Source: Urechis unicinctus
Lineage: Eukaryota; Annelida; Polychaeta; Xenopneusta; Urechidae
Reading direction: 5' to 3'
Assembly: GCA_034190875.2 (NCBI GenBank)
Contig: CM067358.1
Coordinates: forward strand, 45,153,690-45,217,689
DNA: 64,000 nucleotides
Positions 10,350 through 23,039 of this stretch are shown one piece after another; within the stretch, counting starts at the first letter, position 1, and each line of letters begins with the position of its first letter. The notes below the pieces were generated by a model. The model worked only from the letters and a program-made list of their open reading frames with translations, was not told the origin of the DNA and did not search any database. A program made the translations under genes and the position numbers.

Positions 10350-11580
10350 AGTACTTCGCAGAAACAGGGGGGGATCCTCTATATACCAGATCACGGGCGG
10401 CCCTCCAAGCACTCAAAAAGGGCCTGGCCAAAGGACGGATGCAAAAAGAAATTATGGATAGAATGCGGGGAGCTGAAGATGCGAATGCTGGTTTAACTCC
10501 TCTAGTCGCAGCTCCAGCAAGAAAAAAAAGAACGGTTGGAAAAGTGGATGAGCTTAGGATATGGCTGTTAGTTTGACAAAGTTTTTGGCTGGACATATCT
10601 CACTACAAGCCTCTCAGAGGTGGCTCATACATTGATCTTCCAAAGCGCAAAACCTAGAAGACGGAACAACATGTGGTGATGAGGTGTGATGGACTTGCAA
10701 ACAATAGTGTAAAGAGGACCTGACGAGCCACGTGAAACAAAACTGCCGCTGCTCCCAAGAAAGGGCGTCTATTCCTAAAAGTTAATATATCGCTGGGAAA
10801 GGTTTGACGCAACGCTACTGCTGATGTAGGAGTTCCACAGCAAGCTGTGGGAGCAAGGGATAACCGACATGAACTACAAGCATGCCAAAAAGTATGGAAC
10901 ACGTTTGAGTGTCACAATATGGGCGACTGTCATGATCTGTACCTGCGTACAGATGTACTGCTCCTGACAGATGTGTTTGCGATAATCCGCAAAACCTGTC
11001 GGCAGTAGTATAACCCGCCGCACTTCTACACCAGTCCAGGACTGCCGTAAGACGCTCTCATGAAAAGCACAGGCGTAGAGTTAACACTGTTGACTGATTA
11101 TGACCAGCACCTATTCATTGTTAAGGGACTAGGTGAAGGCATAAGCATTGTCTTGAAGCGCCATGCAAAGGCGAGCAACCCAGGGATTCGATAAGGACAA
11201 ACCGACAAGCTATATCCAGTACATCGATGCAAACAACCTGTATTGATGGGCCATTAGCCAGCCTCTACCAACAGGGTCAATCAATAAGGTGGCAAACCCG
11301 GACCCCCTGAGATATACTATACCAACTTATCCTGATGATGCAGAGACAGGGTACATACTTGCGGTAGACATGGAATATCCAGAGGAGCTGCATGTTGCGC
11401 AAAGCAAGTACCCTCTGGACCTTGAAAGAGTGGCGGTACAAAAGGTGTGGTTGTCAGGCTACCAACTTTTTTTTCAGAGGAGGTGGGGACCATCTTTGAG
11501 GTTGAGAAATCGGTTCCTAACCTATGCAACAAAGAAAAGTAGGTGATCCAATACCGGAATTACATTTCTCTCGCAAGTTA
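10350..11580 (+). pseudogene. polB: Polinton/Maverick-type (adintovirus-like) protein-primed DNA polymerase B, eroded
   Basis: Ordered blocks on the + strand match the family B polymerase of Polinton-like elements, which replicates the element from a protein primer. They are a basic Ala/Lys-rich upstream stretch open from 10350 to a TGA at 10574-10576; YKPLRGGSYIDLPKR (10604-10648); a block around DMNYKHAKKVW (near 10870); YHDLYLRTDVLLLTDVF (near 10930), which carries the exonuclease III signature Y-x3-D; HFYTSPGLP; and YIQYIDANNLY (near 11220), which carries polymerase motif A (D-x-x-x-L-Y). A long open piece follows (11289-11546, containing TGYILAVDMEYPEELH). Several stops and frame changes break it, including a TGA right after the motif A Tyr. 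Motif B and motif C (DTDS) are not found downstream, so the 3' part is lost or unrecognisable. It is non-functional. Its 5' end lies close to the 10171 gap. Confidence 0.85.
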
Positions 11581-14500
11581 TGTACGGGACAAGTCCGAGA
11601 TCACGGTCTGCTTAATCGCTGAATACAAAAAAAAAAACACAACATTCCACTTGCTTAAAATAGCATCTATGTTATGACATCAATCGCGTGTGTTGATCCA
11701 GCAGCTCGTCGATTTATACACTGTGTGGGTGTATGTCAGGTAATTTCCGGTCATAAGCGAAGCAACGTCAATTTATTGTTCCATGCAAGTACATTACAAC
11801 CTACACAATCCTGTCCACGTGGGCTTCTTAGACGATAATATCATCATTACGCGGATTAATATGCTCTAGTAGGACGACTTGGTGTTGTGGTGCTGAATGA
11901 ATGTCAATACTAAGCGAATGCGCGGGTAAATGCAAATACGACAACATGACAGCCAGTGCTATGTCAGTGACCGCTCAAACAGAGTTAGTCCCTCAGTCCA
12001 ATGACTGATGCTATGCAACGAATACAACGAGGGCATGTATTTCCTGAACAAGATTAGATAAGTTGTCACCTTGGGTGCCAATGACAAAGTGTCTCCGTTT
12101 ATAACAAACCATTTAGGCTTCAGCTGTTCATAGCTTATCCTGCTTGGCCCTTGTTAAGGCGACTCCATTGAAGTGTCCCCTTTTTCTCGGAGCATACCAT
12201 ACATGCCATACGATGATATTTGAGTAATTGATAACAGTATGTTGGTCCAGTTTGGTTGTAACAAAAAATGCCTGATATCCGAGGATTTTGCAGCCGGCTG
12301 GTAGGGGGATCGGGAGTAAACGTATCATTACACGCTAGAATTATTGATTTCATTTCCGTAAATTGTAGCCTCAATCCACGATATTAATGTTAGGCTTATG
12401 GCTGCATGTAATTTAACCCACATAAATTGATGGCTCCGCAATATAGATCCGTACTATGTTGGGTTGTGCATAACGCTCGTTAACATGGCACAGAGGGTGT
12501 GTACTTCTCGAGGACAAAAGAAATATACGAGTTTTAAGTCTCATTCAGCTTCATGTGAATGTTCCGTATTTACGGGCACCTTTCCGAAAACGCACTGCTC
12601 CACAGGAATAAACAGTAATATACGCTATAATCGGATTAAAATTACCGACCATATTGAGATTCGTTAGTCTGGTTTACCGTGACGCTTCAAAACGCATTAT
12701 CTAGGGCTGACAATGGATCATAGAAAGTAGCAAATAAAACTTAAAATCAATTCACACCAGAGTAGGTTTCAATTGACGCATTGAATGATTCAACCAAACA
12801 GCTATCCAGCTTTAAGAAAGCAGATCACAATGGATTACTTGACCGATGTTGCAATTGCAGTTATCTGTCATACGGTTGAACACATGCAGGGTGCAATTGA
12901 GTCATATAACGCACGGCGCTATGAATTACCGTTACCATTAATATCACTTTTTTCCAATTAACCTAGAAAGCAACTGTCCAAAGAGAACTGATAGAATATG
13001 CTCCTATGAATCCGAATACTCCCGATGTGCAATTTCTTGTTTCAGTTATAACCATTACTGCCTAAGTAAAGGGAATAGGTTTAGAGTTGCTGGAGTTAGT
13101 TGCCATTCCGATGGTTCAGATATTGAGGATAACATACACAATAGGGAGGTCAAATTCGAGAATATGCTGCTTATTAGGTTCACAATAACTATCCAAAACA
13201 AACTGATTAATTTATGATAAGAATCATACATTTTGGTTAAGGTTAAAATCAATATTGCGGTTAATTTTACCAATAACTCTGAGCCAATTATGGCTTTGAT
13301 ACACAATCCGTACGTATTGCACGCTAAGCTCGATGCAATATCTTGTAGATGTTGCAGCAATACGGTATACGACGCTGACTTCATCTTCACAGCCAGTTAA
13401 TTCATCATTAACAGCGTTAAATGTTAGGTTTGCGAAGCAGAAAGCCATCGGCTGATGGATGAACCAGTCACCAGCCTTCACCTAGAATGAGTACTTCACT
13501 GCTTGATCGTGCGGGCACCGTTGTGTTTATGTGTATGAGGTATTTGCCAGCACGAAGACTCTCCATCGTATCCTTCGTTGGTGTTGTGTGCTCTGATAGC
13601 AGCGATACCCGTTGCTAGCAGTGTCAGTCTGTCATACATTACCTACAGAATGACACAACTTATCAGTTTACTCTCTTAGACAGTACTAATTTTGCTGATG
13701 ATGCAGCCTGCTCAAAGCATCCCCGAGCACATGCATAATCAGTTGTGATCAGGAATTTTACTGAAATGTACTATTTTGTCATAACGATCCATCGCATTGG
13801 AACTGGTGGTTTTTGTGAATGGCTTAATTGCCATCACAAGTGAAATGGCATGTGGCAATGGCACCTCATTTCGACATCAGTTATGCCTTTATTAATTATT
13901 CTCGCCCACTAGGTACACATGAGAATAAATATATCTTGAAAATAATATTTGAACAATATCGTACATTAAATATCCTCCTTCTGGCACGTCTGATTAATCA
14001 TTGTCACGTTTGCATAAGCTGAATAGAAACATATTATACTCATGCGACAAATAAAAAGATTATCTTCATGTCAGTGTTCTATCGTCAATGGCTACGTAGT
14101 TGTTGACATATTGATGGAGACGATATTGCTATTTGGTTTCCTCTATCTGCGAGATTAGGTCCTTCATTTGCTACTCTCAACAGAAATTTTTTGTGCATCA
14201 TGGAGAAAAACGTTGTAAAATATTGTTGTCGCACTTAGTTTGCATCAGCTGCTTTCTTCGGGCATTAATAAAGTTTGTTTTCGGCTGTAGTCAAGTTCAA
14301 TGATGTCAGTGAAGCGATTCTAGTTGAAATGGCCTAACGCTCTTCACTACCTGAGGGCGTCATAATGCTGCTCAATACCGATTAAGAGAATGCATAATAA
14401 TTTGCTTGTCTAACTATATCTGCCTACACCATGTCTATATAATAAAGTGTAACATTTGAACGGCAATAAATCCCCATTATCGTAACTATATGGAATTGAC

Positions 14501-14740
14501 ATAAATAGAATATACATGCATGACCACAAACATCAATAGAGTTATATATTCATTTCCAAAGTTAATCATCTGCTCATTAGAGTGGGTCTTATAAATGGTT
14601 ACCCTTCTCTTGTCTGTGGTTACCGTACTCTCCAAGCTGCATCCCGGTGTTGACAAAGAGTCCTTTGGCAACCACAATTACTGATTATTGGTCAATTAAC
14701 GCATTCACTTTTAGAAAGTGTTGGATACGAAGGATCCGAA
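11581..14740. other. No recognisable gene; first few hundred bases may be further polymerase debris
   Basis: A faint HNPVHVGF reading near 11810 could be the polymerase block that follows motif B in this family, but it is too short to call. Beyond about 12100 nothing matched. Minus ORFs at 13481-13224 and 13390-13055 overlap each other and have no family signature. Confidence 0.35.
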
Positions 14741-15391
14741 TCATATGTCTCCCTGAAGAACACAACAACATCGGTCCAGCCTTTCCCGGTGAGGTATTTG
14801 CCCGCAGGAATCAATCCCACAATACGTATTTTTAATTTTCTCACAATGCGCAGAACGATCGAGTGAGAGATGTACGTGTCCGAGAGGACTCCTTAGTAAC
14901 CAAGCTAATGGCTGAGCTAGGCAAAGCAAAAATGTACTCAGCCCTTTCCCGCTAAAGCTTGGTTCCACTGCAATGAAAGTATCACTGAGAGCGGCATCAT
15001 AGCTACGACATACGATGCTCGGCCCAACGTATATAAAACCTACCGACACTCCTGCAATGTCCATTATGAACCAATAACCGCTATCTGCTGGGCTAATAAT
15101 GGCTTGAAGCTTCTCCACGCGAGGGAGATCAGCGGCTCAGAACCCTTCTGTTTTTGCTATTGCTCGCTGTAGCAAATTAATGATAGTGGGTATATTTGCT
15201 TCTTTTGCATATGATACTTTGACAGGAGTACCATCCTGAATAACGGGCGTCGCAAGCAGAGGCATAGTTGCAGAATTACGCTTCGTGAGGCGATCTTTCA
15301 ACAGTGGAAGATGCATTATGGATTGGTCCTCGGGGCCTGACAAATCCTGAAACCAATACTGTAAGCTGTTTATGTACATTTTGATAAACAT
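14741..15391 (-). pseudogene. GNAT-type N-acetyltransferase-like reading frame with one in-frame TGA
   Basis: Read on the minus strand, 15391-15140 and 15136-14741 are in the same frame, separated only by TGA at 15139-15137. Together they give about 215 codons. The order of features fits a GNAT acetyltransferase, which transfers acetyl from acetyl-CoA to an amine. An N-terminal block VSYAKEANIPTIINLLQRA resembles the first strand and helix. A central strand is YWFIMDIAGVSVGFIYVG. The acetyl-CoA pyrophosphate loop region is FIAVEPSFSGKGLSTFLL (G-K-G in place of the usual Q/R-x-x-G-x-G/A). The tail is Y-x-G-I-D-S-C-G. Whether it is a retrocopy, a broken single-exon gene or a gene with a sequencing error at the stop cannot be decided here. 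No introns, promoter or poly(A) tract were identified. Substrate unknown. Confidence 0.5.
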
Positions 15392-15559
15392 ATTGACATA
15401 GAATAAAAACCCTACTATGGCTTAATGTCATATAATGCTTAATGCAAACAATTGTTATATGTTGCAGCGTTATAAAAGAACATGTCGTGCGCACACATTT
15501 TCCTATGCGCATAGGCAGTTATATTCCACACTAAGACAAATGCGCTAATACATATACAC

Positions 15560-15634
15560 ACACTTCTATATTTATATACATATATATGTTTATATATACA
15601 TATACATATAATATTACATACATATATATGTATG

Positions 15635-15667
<33 letters not shown>

Positions 15668-15731
15668 ATATTTATATATATACACAGATATATCTATATA
15701 TATATGCGTAAATATACATATATATATAAAT

Positions 15732-15809
<78 letters not shown>
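15560..15809. repeat. AT-rich microsatellite in copy A, ending in pure (TA)n
   Basis: Imperfect TATATA/TATACA blocks lead into about 70 bp of uninterrupted AT dinucleotides ending at 15809. The counterpart in copy B is at 22760-23037 and is longer. Ile-Tyr repeat ORFs here are artefacts. Confidence 0.95.
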
Positions 15810-15811
<2 letters not shown>

Positions 15812-16109
15812 TTATTTGCATAATATTGTTTGATTGAGCAGTTCATATCGTACGTTCAAGCATTGATCGTTTACTCAAAATTACCTGGGCAGATATTGAT
15901 GTTTGTAGCATGAAGCATTCAGTCAATCCCTGACCCGGTACATATCCCTTAACTGGAATAAAACACGTCATCTGGAAACCAAGTACATAAGCTGCAGCGA
16001 TGGTCGCCTGGCTAGAAGAAAACGTCTCGTTTGATGCGCGCTCTCTATCCCACGAACGCTGCTCGCTCCATCAAGTAGCTATAAACGTCTTCTATGATCT
16101 TCACTGTAG

Positions 16110-16450
16110 CGTTAAAAGAAACGAATTTCGCCGTACATAGGCGGATCATTCCTGTGCGAATTAGATAGCATGAGGAAGCCGTAAACCACGGCATCACCAG
16201 TCACCACTTGAGGGAAAGTCATCACGTAACCGCTAGATGTAAATACCTCAAACGCTTAAAGCAATGGAAACTTATCTGCAGCAAAAATGGCCTCTCTCGG
16301 CAATTCATCTCAGTTGCTGCTTCCGTCGCTAGTTTGTAGAGTTCAGGAATAAATGTGTCTGACAGCTGATCAACGTTGAGCTCCCCCAAATCTGAGCTGA
16401 GTCGAGTACGTTTTGCCAAAACCTGGTTGAAGGCTGAGCTCCTTTCAGTC
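16110..16450 (-). pseudogene. Weak coding-like remnant inside the duplication
   Basis: A minus ORF (16419-16222) begins MAKRTRLSSDLGELNVDQLS and looks protein-like, with a Leu/Glu-rich amphipathic start and balanced composition. A second coding-like stretch, GYVMTFPQVVTGDAVVYGFL, follows in another frame just beyond it. In copy B the first frame is broken by a stop in the RLRY-stop-HL region. I do not recognise a family. It may be an exon of an unknown gene or a transposon fragment. Confidence 0.25.
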
Positions 16451-18444
16451 GATCCCTTACTTTATTTGTGTCAGCAAGTTAAGATGCAGAGTTGAGTTGA
16501 GTGAGCATCACATGTGTACACACGTCAGTGGGTTGAAAGGATTGCTGTCAACCTGTGGAGGCGCTCATGGAGCCAATGCCACACAGCACGCCGCATCTTA
16601 ATTTATTCTCCGCAATCCGACAGGATCTGATCAGCTTGTTCTTGCTGATAACAAAATAGACAGGGTAAATCAGTGTTAGTAAGTGCAGCGCTTGATGCTC
16701 CGCACACTTAACTTGCTTCTTCGCCAGGGATCAGATATGACTATTCATTCACAGGAGAGGATGGTTTTGTCAATGTTCATACAGTTAGTTTGCCAGCCCC
16801 TATAGATCGGTGCATGCTAGGTTAACCTCTGGTGGCTTTTGACAATAACCTTTGGACAGTGATGACCCAAGAAAGATTGGGGTGGTCACTGTCCGCATTC
16901 GTCCGCAGCTAGTTCACTGCGAAACATATGTTAATGGCAGGGAGAGCAGAACTCCGAGGTCACATCAAAATGGTGTTAGCTAAAGACTAACACTTGTCAG
17001 GGGTAACAGGGTTAACATAATTGCAAATTCGGTGACGGCGAGTGGGAATGATGGGAATAGACAGTTAGGCTCTCTTGTGTCTGAACGACAAGCCCATTGC
17101 ATTCTGATAAACTTGGTACTTGGTATATATGTATTCCTCAGCCTTGATATGAGAATAATTGTCACCTATAACGGTAATATTAGTCTACTGAACAAGATAA
17201 CGTAAATGTGATTTATGTATGACAGCTAAAGCCAATTGTCAATGAGCTTGAACTAGCAAGGTACGCCATTATCAAGATATCGGTGGGGCCAAGGCGTTGC
17301 TATATCATGACAGATTAGTGACATAACCGTGTCCGGTTCGGAAAGAATGATGTTAGATCGTGTAGCTGTGCTGTTCTACTTACGCGATGGAAGCTAAGTA
17401 GTTAATCACATTGCCGCGCGTTCTATTGTAATATACTGAAAAAAGAAGAAAGCGTCAGTCAGCGTAAACTCGAACCCGCTGGCCACGATATAGGCATCCA
17501 ATTATCGTTTATATCTTGATGTATGACCCCAAATGAATCCTTTCCAAGTGTAGAACTGGTCGACTTGATTGCAAAACCGTGCGCCAAAGATGATGGAATG
17601 GAGTGACTTTATTTTAGGGAAAGGGGGAAATATGGTTGGCTACCAATTAAAAATGCATTTTAATAAAATGGTTAGATAAAATTCAATGGCCATATGTCTT
17701 AACGTAGTTTTGTTTCTTCATGGCGTATTAATCTTGACGCTGACATCGTAATTGTAGGTATCGAATCCTAATTGATGTTTCCTAGGCGACGATCGGAAAT
17801 AAAGCTGACAAACAGTTTTTGTTTATACAGATTAGATCAATCACACTCGTAGCTACAGCTACTTTATTTAGAACTTATTTAGGCCTCCCGTTAAACCTTT
17901 AGAATAAAAACGATTGATAAACTCACATGGATTGGGGATGCAAAAAGGTAACTTTGAAAGTGGACAAAAAAGTTTTATAAAGAAGAACAACAATACAAAA
18001 ATACTGTAACCTATGCATCAGTTATGTGGTTAGCGAAGGTGACTTTTTCAGATGGAGCAAGCAATTTAAACAGTAAACTAAGTCGTTGAAAGCCAGTGTC
18101 TCAAATGAAGCTGGACGTTTGTACGTCCTAGTGTATTATTGCTTTGATCTGGGATGTTGTTGAAGATAAAAGTACATGAATCAATCTACCTTCCCATATG
18201 CGGATGGGGAAAGCTATTCCAACTGATGAATCATCAATTAAATGCTACTGAAGACCAGTATTTTCATTGAGAGCCAGAAACATACTGGAATGTGATATAA
18301 ACTAAATGTTTTAAGGAATGTAACATTAAAGGCTTCATTTAACAACAGAAAAGATAAGTTTTGATCTATGTTTGTAAATATTCGCAAAGACTAAACTGTA
18401 TTTGAATTGTATTTAAGTCATAAAGCCGACTCGACCCCCTGCAC

Positions 18445-18559
<115 letters not shown>

Positions 18560-21293
18560 CCAAACTTTCTTGTCTGGTTTTATATTTATAAGCCGTCGCG
18601 CAACAGGGCAGTCAGCGGCATGATCATCTTGAGATGATGGAGCAGAAGCGGAGCCTGTGTAGGGAAACATTCATTAGATTAATTAATTTATTACTTGACA
18701 CTATTTCGACTTATTTTATTAAATTTATACCGGTGAGCATAGTGCATTGATGTAAAATTTCAGGTACGTTTCAAACAAGGCATTATGTGGCTATACTGCT
18801 GCGACAAAACAGTATAACAGACGATTGGAAATATAATCTGACAACTCTCGTCTTGTCACTAAACTGTTAACTGTTGGACTCGAATAATTGAGTGAGCAAT
18901 GATAGAGATATCGAGTAAAAATGTAATAAGTGATTACCTGAATAACATGATTTTCATTTTCATTGTATATTTGGGTCTTGGAATCATGATGCCCGCCTTA
19001 CCGAAAAAAGCTTAATTCTAGAGCTCATCATTCCGATCGTTCGTAAGTCAGTCATTAAATACAGACGTAAGAGGCCATGGACAAAAAAACAATGGTACAT
19101 ATACCTACATGATTCAATGCATTGTAGATACCCATGTATGTTCGCAGTTTCGAAAGTGAAAGACTTTGTTTAAGATGTAACTCGGAAGGTCAGCACGAAC
19201 AATGGTTTCATGTTGCCTGTTACAACTAAACCAGTCACTACCTGATAACGCTTGAGAGATCGTGATATTACATTTTTGCTCGGAAAGTTAAAGACATTGT
19301 GAGGGGATAGGTGTATATGAGTTGCAATACATAGAGAGCCATATCTGCGGCCGACAGGTAATTAAGGCTTGTTATCTTTCACTAAGGTGTTATACAGATA
19401 TCAATTAATAGTCTTGTATCTGATGTATGTCTTTTTTAGGTCTTCTATCATGTCCAAACGAAGAGCATATATTTAACTCTCATCAATTATAGTAGCGGTG
19501 GCTAGAGGTTACTGGATTGGTTCATCAAGTAGTAGGGGGTTAAATGTCAATCGAGCCCGAAACCAAACATAATGTCCCTTACCTGTCTAGCAATGGAATC
19601 GCCATAAAGGTATATAAATCAAGATGCACTTAATGACGGAAATGTTTATAAATACGTTTTCTTCTATAACAGTTTCGGTCAACATTTATACAAGAGAGAA
19701 AGATACTTGCCTGGCAAAATTAGTTTTCTGTCACCGCCTCTGCTTTCTTCCATCAATGATTGATATGGTATACTACCATCTGGGTAGTGAGGTGCTTAGG
19801 GTTTAACGTCAGCATAGATATTTGGATTGTGATTACTGATAATTGTAATTAGTTATCACCTGCATAGACGAAGGCTTTATAATGCATGATTTCCCCCAAT
19901 CGGCACTCACTTGCTTGATTATTGTACTTTGATCCAACATTGTGCCACTAAGCCCCTGCCTTATACATATTCACACTTTGTCGTTTTATACTTGATTGTT
20001 TACCGTTTTATATATTAATTGCGAAATCAATCGCTCTCCATGAATGTGCCATGAGTACTTACCATCAGTAAGCACAACAAATATAACTTAACGCCCGGTC
20101 AGTTGCACAGTAATGGTGTTTTGCTTTGTATACTAAGATTTTCAAAGCATTATAAGCAAGCATCATATTTTCAGGCCGCTTCGAATGCTTAATGTTTTTC
20201 AACGTTGCTTAATGCGGTAGCCTTTCCGTCAGGACATGGTCATCTCAATATGCGTGTCCTTAGCCATCTGTCACCAAATTATATACATTTGATTTCTAAT
20301 GCAATCAAATTTACGAAGCTTTCAGGCACCTTACGATTCCATGGAAATATATATATTTCGCAGTACATTATTGTTAGTAAAGTGGGGTTTTTGTTTCTTG
20401 TAATACACACGGTATTTCAAACCAATTTGGAGTTGTTTGTCTCTTGGCACATCCACTGAGTGATGCATGATGTTGTGATCACAGCTATGATCATGAATAG
20501 TCTAGTTATGAGGTCACCTGTAATAATAGAGACATTCAGGCGTCAAATTCAGAGAGGTATCAATTTGTCGGGCAGTTGGCGAATTCTTGCCCTGGGAAGC
20601 CATAAAAATCGTCCATTTGTCACCGATGCAAATAAACGTACATCTTCGTGCTAACATGTGGCATTTTATGCAGATTTTGTTTGATATCCTAGGCCACGGG
20701 GACGAGCATATAATACCGTGCAATATTTTACGCAAGTGTGTACAATATGCAATCCGAATGCAATCCGATATTCTATACCATTGTATACCTTGGCTCGTCT
20801 ATGATATCAGAATGAATACTATAAGTCTGGGTGTGTGCTGGTAATACTAAGCGAGTAATGGATCAACCAAAGAAACCAATCAAAATAGAAAAACACTTCC
20901 TCGGTAATGGTCCTTTATGATTGTGCATGGATCGGACAGTGACCTGAAAGTTCATCAGTTCTACTGCATCATAAATTAAATGCAAGCACCATCGAACAAT
21001 CGGTTGCATTCCCTTACTGTTGATGTTAGTTAATTCAACTCTTAAATATAATCTCTAGTGTATCGCATAGATTCATGTAGGATAAATGACAGGGTTTGCG
21101 ATTGATAACCGCTGAGGTAATCTGAATTATCATTTTATAGAGCGTCCATTCGTGTAGAACCTGTACAAAATGATGGTTTTCAAGTTGATTAATTCGTTTT
21201 AATGCAAGTGTCATGCTAAAAAGTACACACAATTCTTACTTAGAATCTTTCGTCGATTAATCTGTCTGCAGTTTAATGAACGCACGTCTCAAG

Positions 21294-21316
21294 AGATAGA
21301 TAGATGGATAGATAGG
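21294..21316. repeat. Short GATA repeat
   Basis: Imperfect GATA/GATG units. The same tract is present in copy B near 28457-28480. Confidence 0.8.
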
Positions 21317-22759
21317 CATTATTTCTTTGTTTGCGAAGCAAAAATAATGACCAGGTGAAGATATACTTACAGCGTAGATTAAACAGGGGAGCAGCCATCT
21401 ATCGAATGCGCCCTTACACAGGCTGCATTAGGAATTCTGCATCCGCCTACGCTCACCTGGCAACATTTATTCTGCACCGTCTACGCACACCTGGCGACAT
21501 TTACCTGGCGGGTCTTTTAGATAACTAACTAGGAGGCTATTCCAATTGTAATGCTTTAAAGCAATCACGTACATTATGCACACATGCGACAATGTTTCTA
21601 TTTCAAGCCTGTTCCCAAAACAATTATTCGGCTCACGCGGTTTGTCCGTTTAAAATGGTATAGTGCACGCTGGTGCGATCATAAGCAAACATTTTCTAGC
21701 TACAAAATGGGTGTAGCAGGTTTTACACAAGGGCGTTCAACAAATTATCATACACGGAGACCGTAAAACTGTGAGCTAGGTTGAATTCGATTAGTTATCA
21801 AGCATGTTCTGTTTTACTCTGTTAGATCAGAGGGCAATAATTGAATCATCCTAAGAGCAGAAAGGAACTATCACACTTTGATCAGCAGAAAGTGTAAATT
21901 AAGTCGTTCAGAGAAATAGGCAAAAATCATCTAAACTACATGTGCGCATTGAAATTCAACCCCCACTCGGGTCGCGCAGCTTTAGAGTCAGCAGTAGAGA
22001 GGAGGTTATTCCTATAGATCGCATGCTTTGCTGGAGAGTCATGCGTCGATCAGTGAATGTTTTCCTTGTTCAAGCACAACGGTAAGCACATTCGCATTGA
22101 ATGAGCTGCTCATATTTTGTAGCGGAACTGCTCTTGCATAGCTGTTTGTAGTGCTCTCTGTTGTTTTATAATGCGTTTAGATTGGTTTACTTAACTGTGT
22201 CACAGCCTCGGCTTATCGGCATAATATTTGATATCGTATGACAGGATTCGCAGTGATTAGGGATCAATATATGTATGGCTAGAGAAAATACGACAAACCA
22301 CCAAATATTTATTCTGGGCTTTCGTTGATAATGCAATGACCATATATCTCGCTGATGCTTATTTGATACAATGCTCATCCAATTGCGATGACAAACTAAT
22401 GGTATTTTGGTTGACGCCATTTGTGCCAGCGTTGGTCATTATTCCTCCCAGAAACAATCGGCAATGTCAGGATGGCGGGAGGACAACTCAACTGTCTGTG
22501 TATTTATAACGATATCTGTTATCGAACACAAATCATTATCCGTATAGTAGTCTTGAGTCTGAAATGTATTATGCGGTTATAAATATGGCAAAGATAAAAC
22601 GGAATGATTGGTAGTAGGCAGTTGTGCAAGAATACAAATAACGTACTATTTAGATTCATGCTGCACGCTAAGAACACGCCGTGCGCACACATTTTCCTAT
22701 GCGCATAGGCAGTTATATTCCACACTAAGATATATGCGCAAATGCATATACACACACTT

Positions 22760-23039
<280 letters not shown>

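Noticed and set aside
10324-10596. 90-codon minus-strand ORF
   Set aside because: Antisense to the plus-strand polymerase-type coding stretch (10350-10576).
10654-10902. 82-codon minus-strand ORF
   Set aside because: Overlaps the eroded polymerase on the plus strand and has no recognisable domain.
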